A stretch of 64,000 nt of DNA from JAQBVV01 sp965249205 (GTDB lineage Bacteria > Acidobacteriota > Vicinamibacteria > Vicinamibacterales > UBA2999): the NCBI GenBank assembly GCA_965249205.1, contig CBDFLL010000005.1, positions 1,426,001 to 1,490,000 on the forward strand, written 5' to 3'. This document shows positions 9,074 to 17,974 of the stretch, piece after piece; position 1 is the stretch's first letter; every line of letters starts with the position of its first letter. The position numbers and the translations under genes are program-made. Below the pieces are notes generated by a model that saw nothing but the letters and a program-made list of their open reading frames with translations, did no database searches and was not told where the DNA came from.

Positions 9074-9169
9074 GGAAGCGAACGGGGCCCGGTGGCCCTC
9101 CCGGTCTTCAAAACCGGTCGCTCGTCGCTTAGCGGGGAGGCTGGGTTCGACTCCCAGGCGCTTCCGCCA
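9074..9169 (+). tRNA. selC: tRNA-Sec (anticodon UCA)
   Basis: A 96-base gene with encoded CCA. Acceptor stem GGAAGCG (9074-9080) pairs with CGCTTCC (9159-9165), followed by discriminator G and CCA. The anticodon stem CCGGT/ACCGG encloses the loop CTTCAAA with anticodon TCA at 9108-9110. There is a long variable arm (about 9118-9140) and a T-arm CTGGG/CCCAG with loop TTCGACT. The extended length, UCA anticodon and position divergent from selB identify it as the selenocysteine tRNA. Its last 41 bases (9131-9171) are repeated exactly at 21370-21410. Confidence 0.97.
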
Positions 9170-9285
9170 ACCTTTGCCGCTCGCCAGTCCGCGGGGATTC
9201 TCATCCTTCGATCGGCCCCAGAGCCAATGGCTTTCCGTGCTGGCGATTGTCCACCAGGAGCGATTTGGTGGAACGATAGGCGTGA

Positions 9286-9736
9286 ATGTCCGCCGGTGTT
9301 CTGCCCAATCAGGCCCTGCGCCGTCGCTTCCGCCGCCGTCTACTCGCCTGGTACGACGCGCACGGGCGTGAACTGCAGTGGCGCAAGACATCGGACCCGT
9401 ACCACATCCTTGTCTCCGAGATGATGTTGCAGCAGACACAGGTCGATCGGGTGATTCCGAAGTACAATGAGTGGCTCGACAGATATCCGTCGCTCGACGC
9501 GCTTGCCGAAGCTCGCGTGAAGGACGTCACCCGCACCTGGCGACCACTTGGCTACAACATCCGGCCGCGCCCGGCTCCACGCCATCGCTCGTGAGTCGGT
9601 TGCCCGCTACGGTGGCCGCCTGTCGTCGGACGAAGACACGCTCCTGTCGTTCAAAGGCATCGGCGCCTACACGGCGGGTGCGATCCGCAGCTTCGCGTTC
9701 GGGCAGCGGGCGGCCATCGTCGATACCAACGTGGCC
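9286..9736 (+). pseudogene. mutY: mutY copy A: frameshifted, 3'-truncated adenine glycosylase
   Basis: Reads as the first 150 residues of MutY (MSAGVLPNQALRRRFRRR, then SEMMLQQTQVDRVIPKYNEW), close to the intact copy at 23552. Near 9570 one extra base shifts the frame, so the first frame ends at 9594. Homology continues in the next frame (LSSDEDTLLSFKGIGAYTAG) up to IVDTNVA at about 9736, where it stops abruptly next to the end of an opposite-strand SGNH hydrolase. The part lost includes the iron-sulfur cluster loop. It directly follows tRNA-Sec and probably marks the original mutY position. The TGA that ends frame one is explained by the frameshift and is not a selenocysteine codon. Confidence 0.85.
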
Positions 9737-9740
9737 CTGC

Positions 9741-10697
9741 CTATTGATAGCTATCGAGAACGGAATTGGCGATCAGTTCATGGCCCGCAGCACTCGGATG
9801 CCACGCGCTTTGATTGGAAAGCTCTTGCGGCGATCTTCCGTCCGCACGAAAAGCAGGTAGGAGATCGATGGTCTCGACGCCCTCGCTCGTCAGCTGAGCG
9901 GATATGTTCGAATGGACGTCCTGCAACTGGTAGTTCTCGAAGTTCTCCTGTTCAAGATGAAACACCGGCAACACGGCGACCCGGAACCTGATGCCGTTGT
10001 CGTCCGAGAATTCCTGCATCCGACGGACGTAGTCATACACGGCTTGTCGGTTCTTCTCGAAGTAGTACCGATGATAGTCGACGTTGAATGACCGCACATA
10101 CGCTCTCTCTACCATCTCGATGAAGAAGCTCCGGGGTTTCCTAAAGTACCGAATCTTAAGTCCCGACGCTCCCCAGAAATCGAAGTCATTGAGACACATC
10201 GCATAGATCACTTCGTCCGGCGAAAATCTGGCAGCCCTCGAGACCAGAAGTTCGTATATCTGTGTAACGTTGTAGCCGTCGACGCCGAAGTTCATGGCCT
10301 GAATCGACATCGCCGGCACCCTGCGCGGTTCGAGTGCACCGATTCGAGCAACGAACGTTTCGTTACCCCGAACGCCGAGACCGAGGGTCACCGAATCCCC
10401 GACGAAGGCAACTCGGTACTTCCCGTCGGGCTTCACCTCGGATTCATAGTCGTGGTCCCGAAAACCGTAGCGGTTGGTCTTGATGTCCTTGAACTCGCCG
10501 TAAGGTCGATATTCCCAGAGCAACTGCGGGTTGGAAGAGGGGACGGTGACCGTCCCGAACCAGCCGGCGTTGTCGAACTCCGCCTTCCATGCCCTATACC
10601 TCGCGAGTGCGACGGCCTCGTAGGCGGCCACGAGAAAGGCGAAGGCCAGCGCCCCGCTTGCCCCGAAGAGAATGATCCGTCTGGTGGATACCGACAT
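9741..10697 (-). CDS. Membrane-anchored SGNH/GDSL-like hydrolase
   Basis: A 318-residue protein starting MSVSTRRIILFGASG with an N-terminal transmembrane/signal segment (residues 8-30). The SGNH family blocks are visible: block I VAFVGDSVTLGLGV around residue 110 (catalytic Ser in GDS), an Asn region FGVDGYNVTQIYELL, and the C-terminal block SAWHPSAAGHELIANSV with the His. Such proteins remove or transfer acyl groups on surface polysaccharides or lipids. The open frame continues upstream to 10847, but the ATG at 10695-10697 gives the natural membrane anchor. Its 3' end lies 5 bases from the mutY copy A breakpoint. A second SGNH gene at 17975 suggests an envelope-modification gene set. The substrate is unknown. 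Confidence 0.75.
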   Translation of the reverse strand: MSVSTRRIILFGASGALAFAFLVAAYEAVALARYRAWKAEFDNAGWFGTVTVPSSNPQLLWEYRPYGEFKDIKTNRYGFRDHDYESEVKPDGKYRVAFVGDSVTLGLGVRGNETFVARIGALEPRRVPAMSIQAMNFGVDGYNVTQIYELLVSRAARFSPDEVIYAMCLNDFDFWGASGLKIRYFRKPRSFFIEMVERAYVRSFNVDYHRYYFEKNRQAVYDYVRRMQEFSDDNGIRFRVAVLPVFHLEQENFENYQLQDVHSNISAQLTSEGVETIDLLPAFRADGRSPQELSNQSAWHPSAAGHELIANSVLDSYQ

Positions 10698-10846
10698 GAG
10701 TGGAGCGCTCGTCCGTCTGCCGAGTGCGGCCGACGTTACGATAGCATGGCGCCAGACGAGACCGTGCCATGGCATGCCTGCTGCGGCTGAACAGAGAAAT
10801 CGGCCGCGCCGACCTCCGTAGAATCGGCGGGGACGTCCGACCTGCA

Positions 10847-12293
10847 ATGAAATTCCTCCTGCTCCTCCTTCGCTCCAACGCGCGCCTACTCATGCTGGCC
10901 CTGCCGGTGAGCATCCTGAGCGGTGCCAGCGGCGCCGGGCTCATCGCCTTGGTGCACCACGTCTGGCAGGAGCAGCTGTTCACGTCGACGTTCTGGCTCG
11001 CGAGCTTTCTCGGTGTGCTCGTGATTCTCATCGCGAGCAGCGTGGCCGCCCAGTTGATGGTCTTGAACCTCTCCTTGAAGGCGGTAGCCGACTTGCGCAT
11101 GGAGCTGTGCTCCCGAATCCTGTCGACCCCGCTGCGGCGTTTGGAGGAACTGGGGCACCCGCGGCTTCTGGCAGTCCTGACCGACGACGTCAGTATGATC
11201 GCCGCGGTCCTGCGCGACACCCCACGCCTGGTGATCAACGTGACGACACTGCTGGCGGGCGGGCTGTACATGGCCTGGCTGTCCTGGACGGCTTTCGCCG
11301 TCATCGCCACTCTCCTCCTGCTCGGGATCGGCGGCTACCGGCTGCTCTGGGGGAGGGCCGTTGGCTACATCTGGCGCGCCCGCGAGGTGTACGACGACCT
11401 CTTCCGCAACTTCCGGGCGCTCCACGACGGGATCAAACAACTCAAACTGAATCGGGAGCGTCGTCGCATCTATCTCTCAGGGGATCTCCAGAACTCTCTC
11501 GACTCGTACCGCCGGCTGCAGGCAACCGGGCGCGCTCTCCTGGTTGGCGCGGAGAGCGTCACCCGACTCGTGTTCTTCGCTGTGCTCGCGGTTCTCATCT
11601 TCGCCATCCCGCGGCTGGACGGGATGCGCATCGAAATCCTCTCCGGCTTCGTCCTGATGGCGCTGTATCTCTACCGGCCCCTCGGAGTGATCCTGGAACT
11701 CGTGCCGGAGTTCGGCAGGGCCCGGGTCGCGCTGCAGAAGATCGACGACCTCGAGCTGTCCCTGAGCCACGACGCCCCCTCGGCTTCAACCGAGGACCCA
11801 CGTGGAGCGGCGCCCACCTGGCAGCGTCTGGGGCTCTCGGGCGCGACATACACCTACCGGAGGGAGTACGACGATGACGTTTTCACGATGGGCCCCCTCG
11901 ATCTGACGCTCCATCCAGGGGAGGTGGTCTTCGTCACCGGCGGCAACGGCAGCGGGGAAGACCACCTTCGCCAAGACCCTTACCAGCCTCCATCCCCTGG
12001 ACACGGGTGAGATCCGCCTCGACGGGGAGCTCATCACCGGCAGCAACCTCGGGCGCTATCGCGAGCTCTTCTCCGCCGTCTTTACCGACTACCACTTGTT
12101 CCCTGATCTGCTCGGTGCCGAGGACAACCTGGACGCTCAGGCGACCACTTACCTTCAGGAGCTGCAGCTCGACCACAAGGTGAAGGTCGACGACGGGCGT
12201 CTCTCCACGACCGAACTCTCCCAGGGCCAACGGAAGCGTCTCGCGTTGCTGACCGCGTACTGTCAACGGGCTCAACGGGCCAGGGTCGCATAA
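10847..12293 (+). pseudogene. Cyclic-peptide export ABC transporter (PvdE/SyrD type), frameshifted and truncated
   Basis: The first ~375 residues are an intact six-helix ABC membrane domain (from MKFLLLLLRSNARLLM; LRRLEELGHPRLLAVLTDDV is typical of the cyclic-peptide exporter family) leading into the ATPase (GEVVFVTGGNGSG). At about 11955 an extra G in a GGGG run turns the Walker A GSGKTT into GSGEDH, and the frame stops at 12010. The plus-one frame continues (DTGEIRLDGELITGSN, then the signature region TELSQGQRKRLALLTAY) but is cut at 12293 before Walker B. Neither ATP-binding half is therefore complete. Relatives export siderophore or lipopeptide products; no biosynthetic genes accompany it here. 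Confidence 0.75.
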
Positions 12294-12334
12294 TGGGGAC
12301 TTCCCTTAACTTCGGACCTCGCTAATGTTTCCTA

Positions 12335-12490
12335 TAAGCCCCCGGTATCGCGTTTCGCGTTGTATGGATTGACCGTCTGTCCAACGACCGAGGTATAGCT
12401 CCCGGCCGCAAACTCACCCATCGACGCCTTTCCAAAAATGATGGCACCTGCCTCGCGGAGCTCCCGGGTCAGCACCGCATCATCTGGCGG
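12335..12490 (-). pseudogene. Amidase-signature enzyme, internal N-terminal-side fragment
   Basis: The minus-strand reading DDAVLTRELREAGAIIFGKA followed by MGEFAAGSYTSVVGQTVNPY resembles the region of amidase-signature enzymes (GatA-like) just before the Gly-Ser-rich core. It ends KRDTGGL, where the catalytic GGSSGG would begin, then is cut. About 50 residues are recognisable in a family of roughly 450-550. A C-terminal amidase fragment lies at 20890-21120 on the same strand but in the wrong relative order for a simple insertion. The flanking bases 12294-12334 and 12491-12545 show no gene. Confidence 0.5.
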
Positions 12491-13110
12491 GACGATCGGA
12501 ATACTGCCTATACTGTTACTCGAAAGGCAAGACCAATTAACCACAATGCCTGTTCAAACAAGAGATCAATCACAGCAATACAACTACCTTAACTCTGACA
12601 AGCGCGGTGGATCCGAACCGGTTAAAGCCCGGGTCGCACTATGGTGCTTTATCTTTCTGGCCTTGGCCCTGACGAGCTTTGTGATTTCAGTGGTGGCGCC
12701 AAACCCGTTTTTTGCGGGGGATGAGGCGCACAGAATGCACATGGCGCAATATCCTGTTGTCCGCATGGGACATCGTGTGTGGTTGCCTACGCTCCAGGCT
12801 CACATTTGGGTGTTGTACAAGTTCCAGTCCCCGTCCTGGGCGTTCAAGCTAGTTCCCTGCGTTTACTATTTCTTGTCGATTGTTCTAATTGGACTACTCT
12901 CATTCAATCAGACTGGCCGCACCCGCCTGGGCCTGACCTTTTCTCTCGCTCTTGCCTTTCTCTTCGCTCGCCAGCAAATGATCATGTACCTGGGCATGAG
13001 CCTGATGCAGGAAATCATCGGCATTGCTTTGCTCTTTCTGTTGTTGCAAGCGGGTGCCCTGGAACTGAAGAAGAAGTGGTGGGTGTTACTGGCTGTAGTT
13101 CCTGCACTAG

Positions 13111-14405
13111 CAGGCTGCTGAAGAACCCGGGTGATCGGGCCGTTTTCTAAGGATCATGCGAGTCACCACCGACCGACAACGGTGCGCACGGCTGTGCGCT
13201 GGCCCCGATCAAGGGGCCGGCGACACGCGCGGCCGGTGATCAGGGACACCTCGCCTCCAGATTCCGCAGCCGGACCAAGTTATAGACCGTGGCGGCGAAG
13301 GTAAGCTGCCAATCCACGAGGGCGACACCGCGATGCCGGAGTTTGCGCAAGCCGCCGACGGTCTTCATCCAGCCAAAGACCTGTTCTACGAGTTTCCGTT
13401 TCCGCTGACTGACGTGATAGCCCGCATGCCGCGTGGTCCGGCCATCGATCGCACTCCAGCGGACCTTCTGAGCAACGTGGGGCGTGACGGCCCGGATACG
13501 GACAGCGGCCACAAAGCTTGCCACATCGTAGCCCTTGTCCGCCCCGACCGTGCTGCCCGGCGGCGCGCTGGCCTCCAGCAACAGCGCCGCTGCCTCGCGT
13601 TCGGCGGTCCCCGTCGCGTGAGTCGCGCAGACGTTGGCGACAAGTCCCTGTCGATTGTCCAGCAGCACGTGGCCCAGATACGCCAGCTTGGCTTCCTTCC
13701 CCTGGCCCTTCCGAGGCAGCATCGCCTCCGGATCGGTCGTCGACTGGTGCGTGTCGTTGCGCCGCCGCTCCCCGTGGAAGTTGACCGTGGGATTCCCGGG
13801 GTCATCGGGCGGGTCGCTCTCCGCCGCGTCCCGGCACCGAAAGCTCTTCAGGCTGGCCCACGCTTCCAATTGGGTCCCATCCACAGTGAAGTGTTCGTCC
13901 GAGAGCAGCCCGGCCGCCCGCGCGTGGGCCTGCACCGCATCAAAGAAGGCGGCCGCGAGATCGCCCGCCAGCAGCCGGTCGCGATTCTTGGTAAACGTGG
14001 TGGGATGCCAAACCGGGTCGTCCAAATTCAAGCCCACGAACCAGCGGAACAGCAGGTTGTAATTGAGCTCTTCCATCAGCAGCCGCTCGCTCCGCACCGT
14101 GTAGAGCACCTGCAGCAACAACGCGCGCAGCAGCTGTTCCGGCGGGATCGACGGACGCCCTGTGTTGGCGTACAGGCCGGCGAACCTGCGCGACATCGTT
14201 CTCAGCGCTTCGTCCGTCAGCGCGCGAACCGCGCGGAGCGGATGGTCGGCTGGCACGCGCTGTTCCGGCGACAGGTAGCTGAACATGTGAGTGCTTTGCT
14301 CATCGTGTCCGCGCATGATGGGGCTCCCTTCAGCGGTGTTGGGAGCATGGTAGTACGCCGGGATCGATCTGTCGATCCCATTTCACGGAGTTTTTCAGCA
14401 GCCTG
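13111..14405 (-). mobile_element. IS5-family insertion sequence, copy 1
   Basis: A 1295-bp element with terminal inverted repeats CAGGCTGCTGAAGAAC (left) and, read inward from the right, CAGGCTGCTGAAAAAC. It carries one transposase gene. Flanks are CTAG on the left (13107-13110) and CTAA on the right (14406-14409), sharing the core CTA. It is inserted in a membrane glycosyltransferase-like gene. A copy that appears identical lies at 15590-16884. Confidence 0.9.
13240..14316 (-). CDS. IS5-family transposase (copy 1)
   Basis: A 358-residue DDE transposase starting MRGHDEQSTHMFSYLSPEQ. The N-terminal DUF772-type region (RVPADHPLRAVRALTDEAL, RPSIPPEQLLRALLLQVLY) is followed by the catalytic core: FTVDGTQLEAWAS has the first Asp, TVGADKGYDVASF the second, and VEQVFGWMKTVGGLRKLRHRG the Glu with the family's basic tail. 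It looks intact and full length. The long antisense frame on the plus strand is a coding shadow. Confidence 0.92.
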   Translation of the reverse strand: MRGHDEQSTHMFSYLSPEQRVPADHPLRAVRALTDEALRTMSRRFAGLYANTGRPSIPPEQLLRALLLQVLYTVRSERLLMEELNYNLLFRWFVGLNLDDPVWHPTTFTKNRDRLLAGDLAAAFFDAVQAHARAAGLLSDEHFTVDGTQLEAWASLKSFRCRDAAESDPPDDPGNPTVNFHGERRRNDTHQSTTDPEAMLPRKGQGKEAKLAYLGHVLLDNRQGLVANVCATHATGTAEREAAALLLEASAPPGSTVGADKGYDVASFVAAVRIRAVTPHVAQKVRWSAIDGRTTRHAGYHVSQRKRKLVEQVFGWMKTVGGLRKLRHRGVALVDWQLTFAATVYNLVRLRNLEARCP

Positions 14406-15589
14406 CTAATGGCGCGAGAAACATTTTGGATTTACCTGTTCGTGGTTTCGCTGCTGAACTGGAAAAAGATATTTTCCGATCGAACCTATGTATTTGCTTT
14501 TGTTCTTCTCTGGGCCGTGCCCGTGCTCTGGTTGCTGATGATTCCTTTTGGGCATTGGTGGGTCGATGGCCGTTTCCCTGACTTCCCCACCCAGTGGCCC
14601 CTGGGCATCAATAAGACAGATAACCAGGCGGTGACCGACCTGTCGACAACACTGTCGAGTTTGTGGTGGTCTCTTACCAGGACAAAAGTAATCTATTTTG
14701 CAGTAAGTGTTGTTGTTTTGTGGGGCGCACTTAAAGCTTCATGGTTTATCAAGGACAAACCAAATTCACCGGTGGACGACTTCGCTTCGAGCTTTATACC
14801 CTTCAGCCTGGTGTCGCTGGGGATCATTTATGCGCTCTTCATCCTGTTCGATCCGTTTCAAGCCACCTATGGCGATGGCAGAATGTCCGCTCCTCTGCTG
14901 ATTCACTCCCTTGTCTGGTCCATCGTCTTGTTCAGTCAGGCGTCCGCGGGTCAATGGGCAATGAAGTCCCTTGCAATGGTGGTCATTGTTCTCGGCATCT
15001 CACCGTCAATCGTGCTCGATAGGTGGGAATGGAAGCCCAATGACTACTCTGAGATCAAACTAGTGCATCAAGAGATGGAAGAGGACCTGAAACGGCTTGC
15101 ACCGGACAGGCAGGCTCCTATCTGCATAAACGACGACGGGTACTTCGAGGCCTTAAGGAGGTTGGTGACACCAACGTTGTACAGGAATCGAATCATGGTC
15201 CTGCAGGACCGGAACGCATCCCTGCAGAGATGTGACGTGGTATCCGCCCCAACGGATTCCGAATTCTTGCCAGGTGATGGATTTACAGAACTTAAAGAGT
15301 ACGTCATCGACAACTTCTCCTACACCCTGTTCCTCCGGCAGACCGAGCCCGGCTTGTACAATCTCATCTCCTCCGCCCTGTACGCCTCCCCGAAGAAGAC
15401 ATTGATGAGGGGGTTCAAAGAGTTGACAACGTAGCGACCATTCGTCCCGACGTTCTGGTTGTGTTTGATCTCTTCAGCCGGATTGACCCGCGTTTCGCAG
15501 GGGTTGGAGCCGCGGCTATAATAGAGTTTTAGTGGCGATCTCGCCGATCTTCTTTTTCCTTCAGATCTTCAGCTCTCCATTCGGCCTAA

Positions 15590-16884
15590 CAGGCTGCTGA
15601 AGAACCCGGGTGATCGGGCCGTTTTCTAAGGATCATGCGAGTCACCACCGACCGACAACGGTGCGCACGGCTGTGCGCTGGCCCCGATCAAGGGGCCGGC
15701 GACACGCGCGGCCGGTGATCAGGGACACCTCGCCTCCAGATTCCGCAGCCGGACCAAGTTATAGACCGTGGCGGCGAAGGTAAGCTGCCAATCCACGAGG
15801 GCGACACCGCGATGCCGGAGTTTGCGCAAGCCGCCGACGGTCTTCATCCAGCCAAAGACCTGTTCTACGAGTTTCCGTTTCCGCTGACTGACGTGATAGC
15901 CCGCATGCCGCGTGGTCCGGCCATCGATCGCACTCCAGCGGACCTTCTGAGCAACGTGGGGCGTGACGGCCCGGATACGGACAGCGGCCACAAAGCTTGC
16001 CACATCGTAGCCCTTGTCCGCCCCGACCGTGCTGCCCGGCGGCGCGCTGGCCTCCAGCAACAGCGCCGCTGCCTCGCGTTCGGCGGTCCCCGTCGCGTGA
16101 GTCGCGCAGACGTTGGCGACAAGTCCCTGTCGATTGTCCAGCAGCACGTGGCCCAGATACGCCAGCTTGGCTTCCTTCCCCTGGCCCTTCCGAGGCAGCA
16201 TCGCCTCCGGATCGGTCGTCGACTGGTGCGTGTCGTTGCGCCGCCGCTCCCCGTGGAAGTTGACCGTGGGATTCCCGGGGTCATCGGGCGGGTCGCTCTC
16301 CGCCGCGTCCCGGCACCGAAAGCTCTTCAGGCTGGCCCACGCTTCCAATTGGGTCCCATCCACAGTGAAGTGTTCGTCCGAGAGCAGCCCGGCCGCCCGC
16401 GCGTGGGCCTGCACCGCATCAAAGAAGGCGGCCGCGAGATCGCCCGCCAGCAGCCGGTCGCGATTCTTGGTAAACGTGGTGGGATGCCAAACCGGGTCGT
16501 CCAAATTCAAGCCCACGAACCAGCGGAACAGCAGGTTGTAATTGAGCTCTTCCATCAGCAGCCGCTCGCTCCGCACCGTGTAGAGCACCTGCAGCAACAA
16601 CGCGCGCAGCAGCTGTTCCGGCGGGATCGACGGACGCCCTGTGTTGGCGTACAGGCCGGCGAACCTGCGCGACATCGTTCTCAGCGCTTCGTCCGTCAGC
16701 GCGCGAACCGCGCGGAGCGGATGGTCGGCTGGCACGCGCTGTTCCGGCGACAGGTAGCTGAACATGTGAGTGCTTTGCTCATCGTGTCCGCGCATGATGG
16801 GGCTCCCTTCAGCGGTGTTGGGAGCATGGTAGTACGCCGGGATCGATCTGTCGATCCCATTTCACGGAGTTTTTCAGCAGCCTG
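15590..16884 (-). mobile_element. IS5-family insertion sequence, copy 2
   Basis: Same length and inverted repeats as copy 1, offset by exactly 2479 bp, with no difference seen between the two. It is flanked by CTAA on the left (15586-15589) and CTAG on the right (16885-16888). The right CTAG also forms the left flank of the neighbouring IS481 element. The 151 bp between the end of the interrupted membrane gene and this element hold nothing recognisable. Confidence 0.9.
15719..16795 (-). CDS. IS5-family transposase (copy 2)
   Basis: A 358-residue transposase with the same predicted protein as copy 1, including the complete catalytic core (FTVDGTQLEAW, GADKGYDVASF, VEQVFGWMKT). Two identical copies 1.2 kb apart imply recent transposition, gene conversion or duplication. 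Confidence 0.92.
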   Translation of the reverse strand: MRGHDEQSTHMFSYLSPEQRVPADHPLRAVRALTDEALRTMSRRFAGLYANTGRPSIPPEQLLRALLLQVLYTVRSERLLMEELNYNLLFRWFVGLNLDDPVWHPTTFTKNRDRLLAGDLAAAFFDAVQAHARAAGLLSDEHFTVDGTQLEAWASLKSFRCRDAAESDPPDDPGNPTVNFHGERRRNDTHQSTTDPEAMLPRKGQGKEAKLAYLGHVLLDNRQGLVANVCATHATGTAEREAAALLLEASAPPGSTVGADKGYDVASFVAAVRIRAVTPHVAQKVRWSAIDGRTTRHAGYHVSQRKRKLVEQVFGWMKTVGGLRKLRHRGVALVDWQLTFAATVYNLVRLRNLEARCP

Positions 16885-16888
16885 CTAG

Positions 16889-17927
16889 CTGTTGAAGTCA
16901 AACACGTTGTTCATCACGCAGCACTCGTGAGTCGTGACACGGGCGGTTCATAGTGCAAGCTGGCGTGCGGCCGGTCGTGATTGTAGTAGCGCAGCCACGG
17001 GCGAAGGGCTCGCCGGCGGTGGCGAGACGTCTGATACGGCTGGACATAGGCCCACTCACGCAGCAGCGTCTGAATGAAGCGCTCAGCCTTGCCGTTGGTC
17101 CGCGGCGTATAGGGGCGCGTCCGCAGATGGCGCAGCGCGTGGGCCTGACAGGCTGTCCGAAACCGCCGGGACACGTAGCCGCTGCCGTTATCGCTCATGA
17201 CGCGATGGACGGTGATCTGCCGCGCCGCGTACCAAGCGACGGCTCGGTCCAAGAAAGCGGCACAGGTGGTCCCCGTCTGGTCGCCCAGGACCTCGACGTA
17301 GGCCAGCCGCGTATGGTCGTCCACCGCCACATGCACGTACTCCCAGCCCGCCCCCGGTGACGCCTGCCGGGGATTCCCATGAATCCGATGGCCTACACGC
17401 CGAAAGCGCCCCAGCGGCTTGATGTCCACGTGTAGCAGATCGCCAGGGTGCGGCCACTCGTAGCGCTGGATCGGGACGGGCGGCGGGCCTGGGAGCCGGT
17501 TGAGTCCCAGCCGCCGCAGCCAGGCCCCCACCGTCGAGCGGGGCATCCGCAAGGCGCGGGCAATGGCCCAGGCCGGCAGGCCGTGTTGCTCGCGGAGCTG
17601 CCGGATGAACGTGACCCGGATCGCCGGCGTGACATGCGGAGTCCGCTGCGGCCGGGACGATCGGTCCTCCAGCCCGGCTGCACCCTCTTCGCGGAACCGG
17701 CGCACCCATTTCGCAACCGTGCGGACACTTACGCCGTAGCCCTCGGCCACGGCGTCGTGCGCCCACTTATCGAACAGGACACGGCGCACCAATTCCAGGC
17801 GCGAAGTCGGGGTCGTCTTGGCATTACGATGAAGCGTCATCCGGGGCCTCCTCTGGTCAGAACGGTGGTCTGGAAACTCCATTCTTTTCAGAGTGCTCCG
17901 GATGAACAACGTGTTTAGCAAAGACAG
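16889..17927 (-). mobile_element. IS481-family insertion sequence, copy A
   Basis: A 1039-bp element bounded by imperfect inverted repeats: CTGTTGAAGTCAAACACG on the left and, read inward from the right, CTGTCTTTGCTAAACACG; both continue TTGTTCATC. It is flanked by CTAG (16885-16888) and CTAA (17928-17931). It directly abuts IS5 copy 2 and ends about 45 bases before the SGNH gene at 17975. A same-length copy in opposite orientation lies at 55269-56307. Confidence 0.88.
16914..17840 (-). CDS. IS481-family transposase (copy A)
   Basis: A 308-residue transposase: an N-terminal helix-turn-helix (GVSVRTVAKWVRRFREEG, EDRSSRP), then a retroviral-type integrase core with HVDIKPLGRF (first Asp), VMSDNGSGYVSRRFR (second Asp) and TNGKAERFIQTLLREWAY (Glu). 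The ATG at 17838-17840 (MTLHRNAKTTPTSRLEL) is chosen because GAGGAGG lies 8 bases upstream; the frame stays open further. It differs from copy B at two seen positions (DKWAHD versus DEWAHD, KPLG versus KPRG). Confidence 0.92.
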   Translation of the reverse strand: MTLHRNAKTTPTSRLELVRRVLFDKWAHDAVAEGYGVSVRTVAKWVRRFREEGAAGLEDRSSRPQRTPHVTPAIRVTFIRQLREQHGLPAWAIARALRMPRSTVGAWLRRLGLNRLPGPPPVPIQRYEWPHPGDLLHVDIKPLGRFRRVGHRIHGNPRQASPGAGWEYVHVAVDDHTRLAYVEVLGDQTGTTCAAFLDRAVAWYAARQITVHRVMSDNGSGYVSRRFRTACQAHALRHLRTRPYTPRTNGKAERFIQTLLREWAYVQPYQTSRHRRRALRPWLRYYNHDRPHASLHYEPPVSRLTSAA

Positions 17928-17974
17928 CTAAGCCGTGTCGAATCGAGACCGAGATGTTCCAGGGGATTTATCAC

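Larger units (their letters stand above)
12546..15434 (+). pseudogene. Polytopic membrane glycosyltransferase-like gene interrupted by an IS5-type element
   Basis: Two parts read in one frame if the element at 13111-14405 is removed. Part one is 12546-13109 (MPVQTRDQSQQYN, then ISVVAPNPFFAGDEAHRMHM, with an acidic DE pair after the first membrane segment as in GT-C enzymes, then several membrane helices to VVPAL). Part two is 14409-15434 (MARETFWIYLFVVSLL, further helices and a C-terminal soluble segment near WEWKPNDYSEIKLVHQEM). The codon CTA occurs at both junctions as a target duplication, so the ancestral join is P-A-L-M-A-R-E-T. Combined length is about 530 residues. GC content looks clearly lower than in the surroundings, suggesting transfer. 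No catalytic family is named with certainty. Confidence 0.65.

Noticed and set aside
9570..9600. TGA ending the first mutY frame as a possible selenocysteine codon next to tRNA-Sec
   Set aside because: Comparison with copy B shows an extra base just upstream; the homologous reading continues in another frame, so the TGA is a frameshift by-product.
13333..14409. 358-codon plus-strand frame opposite the IS5 transposase (also at 15812-16888)
   Set aside because: It lies exactly antisense to a clear DDE transposase and its sequence has no recognisable family; a GC-rich shadow frame.
14406..15589. Composite transposon made of the two IS5 copies
   Set aside because: The DNA between them is the second half of a gene that begins before copy 1 and reads in frame across it, so copy 1 is a simple insertion; a composite transposition is not needed.
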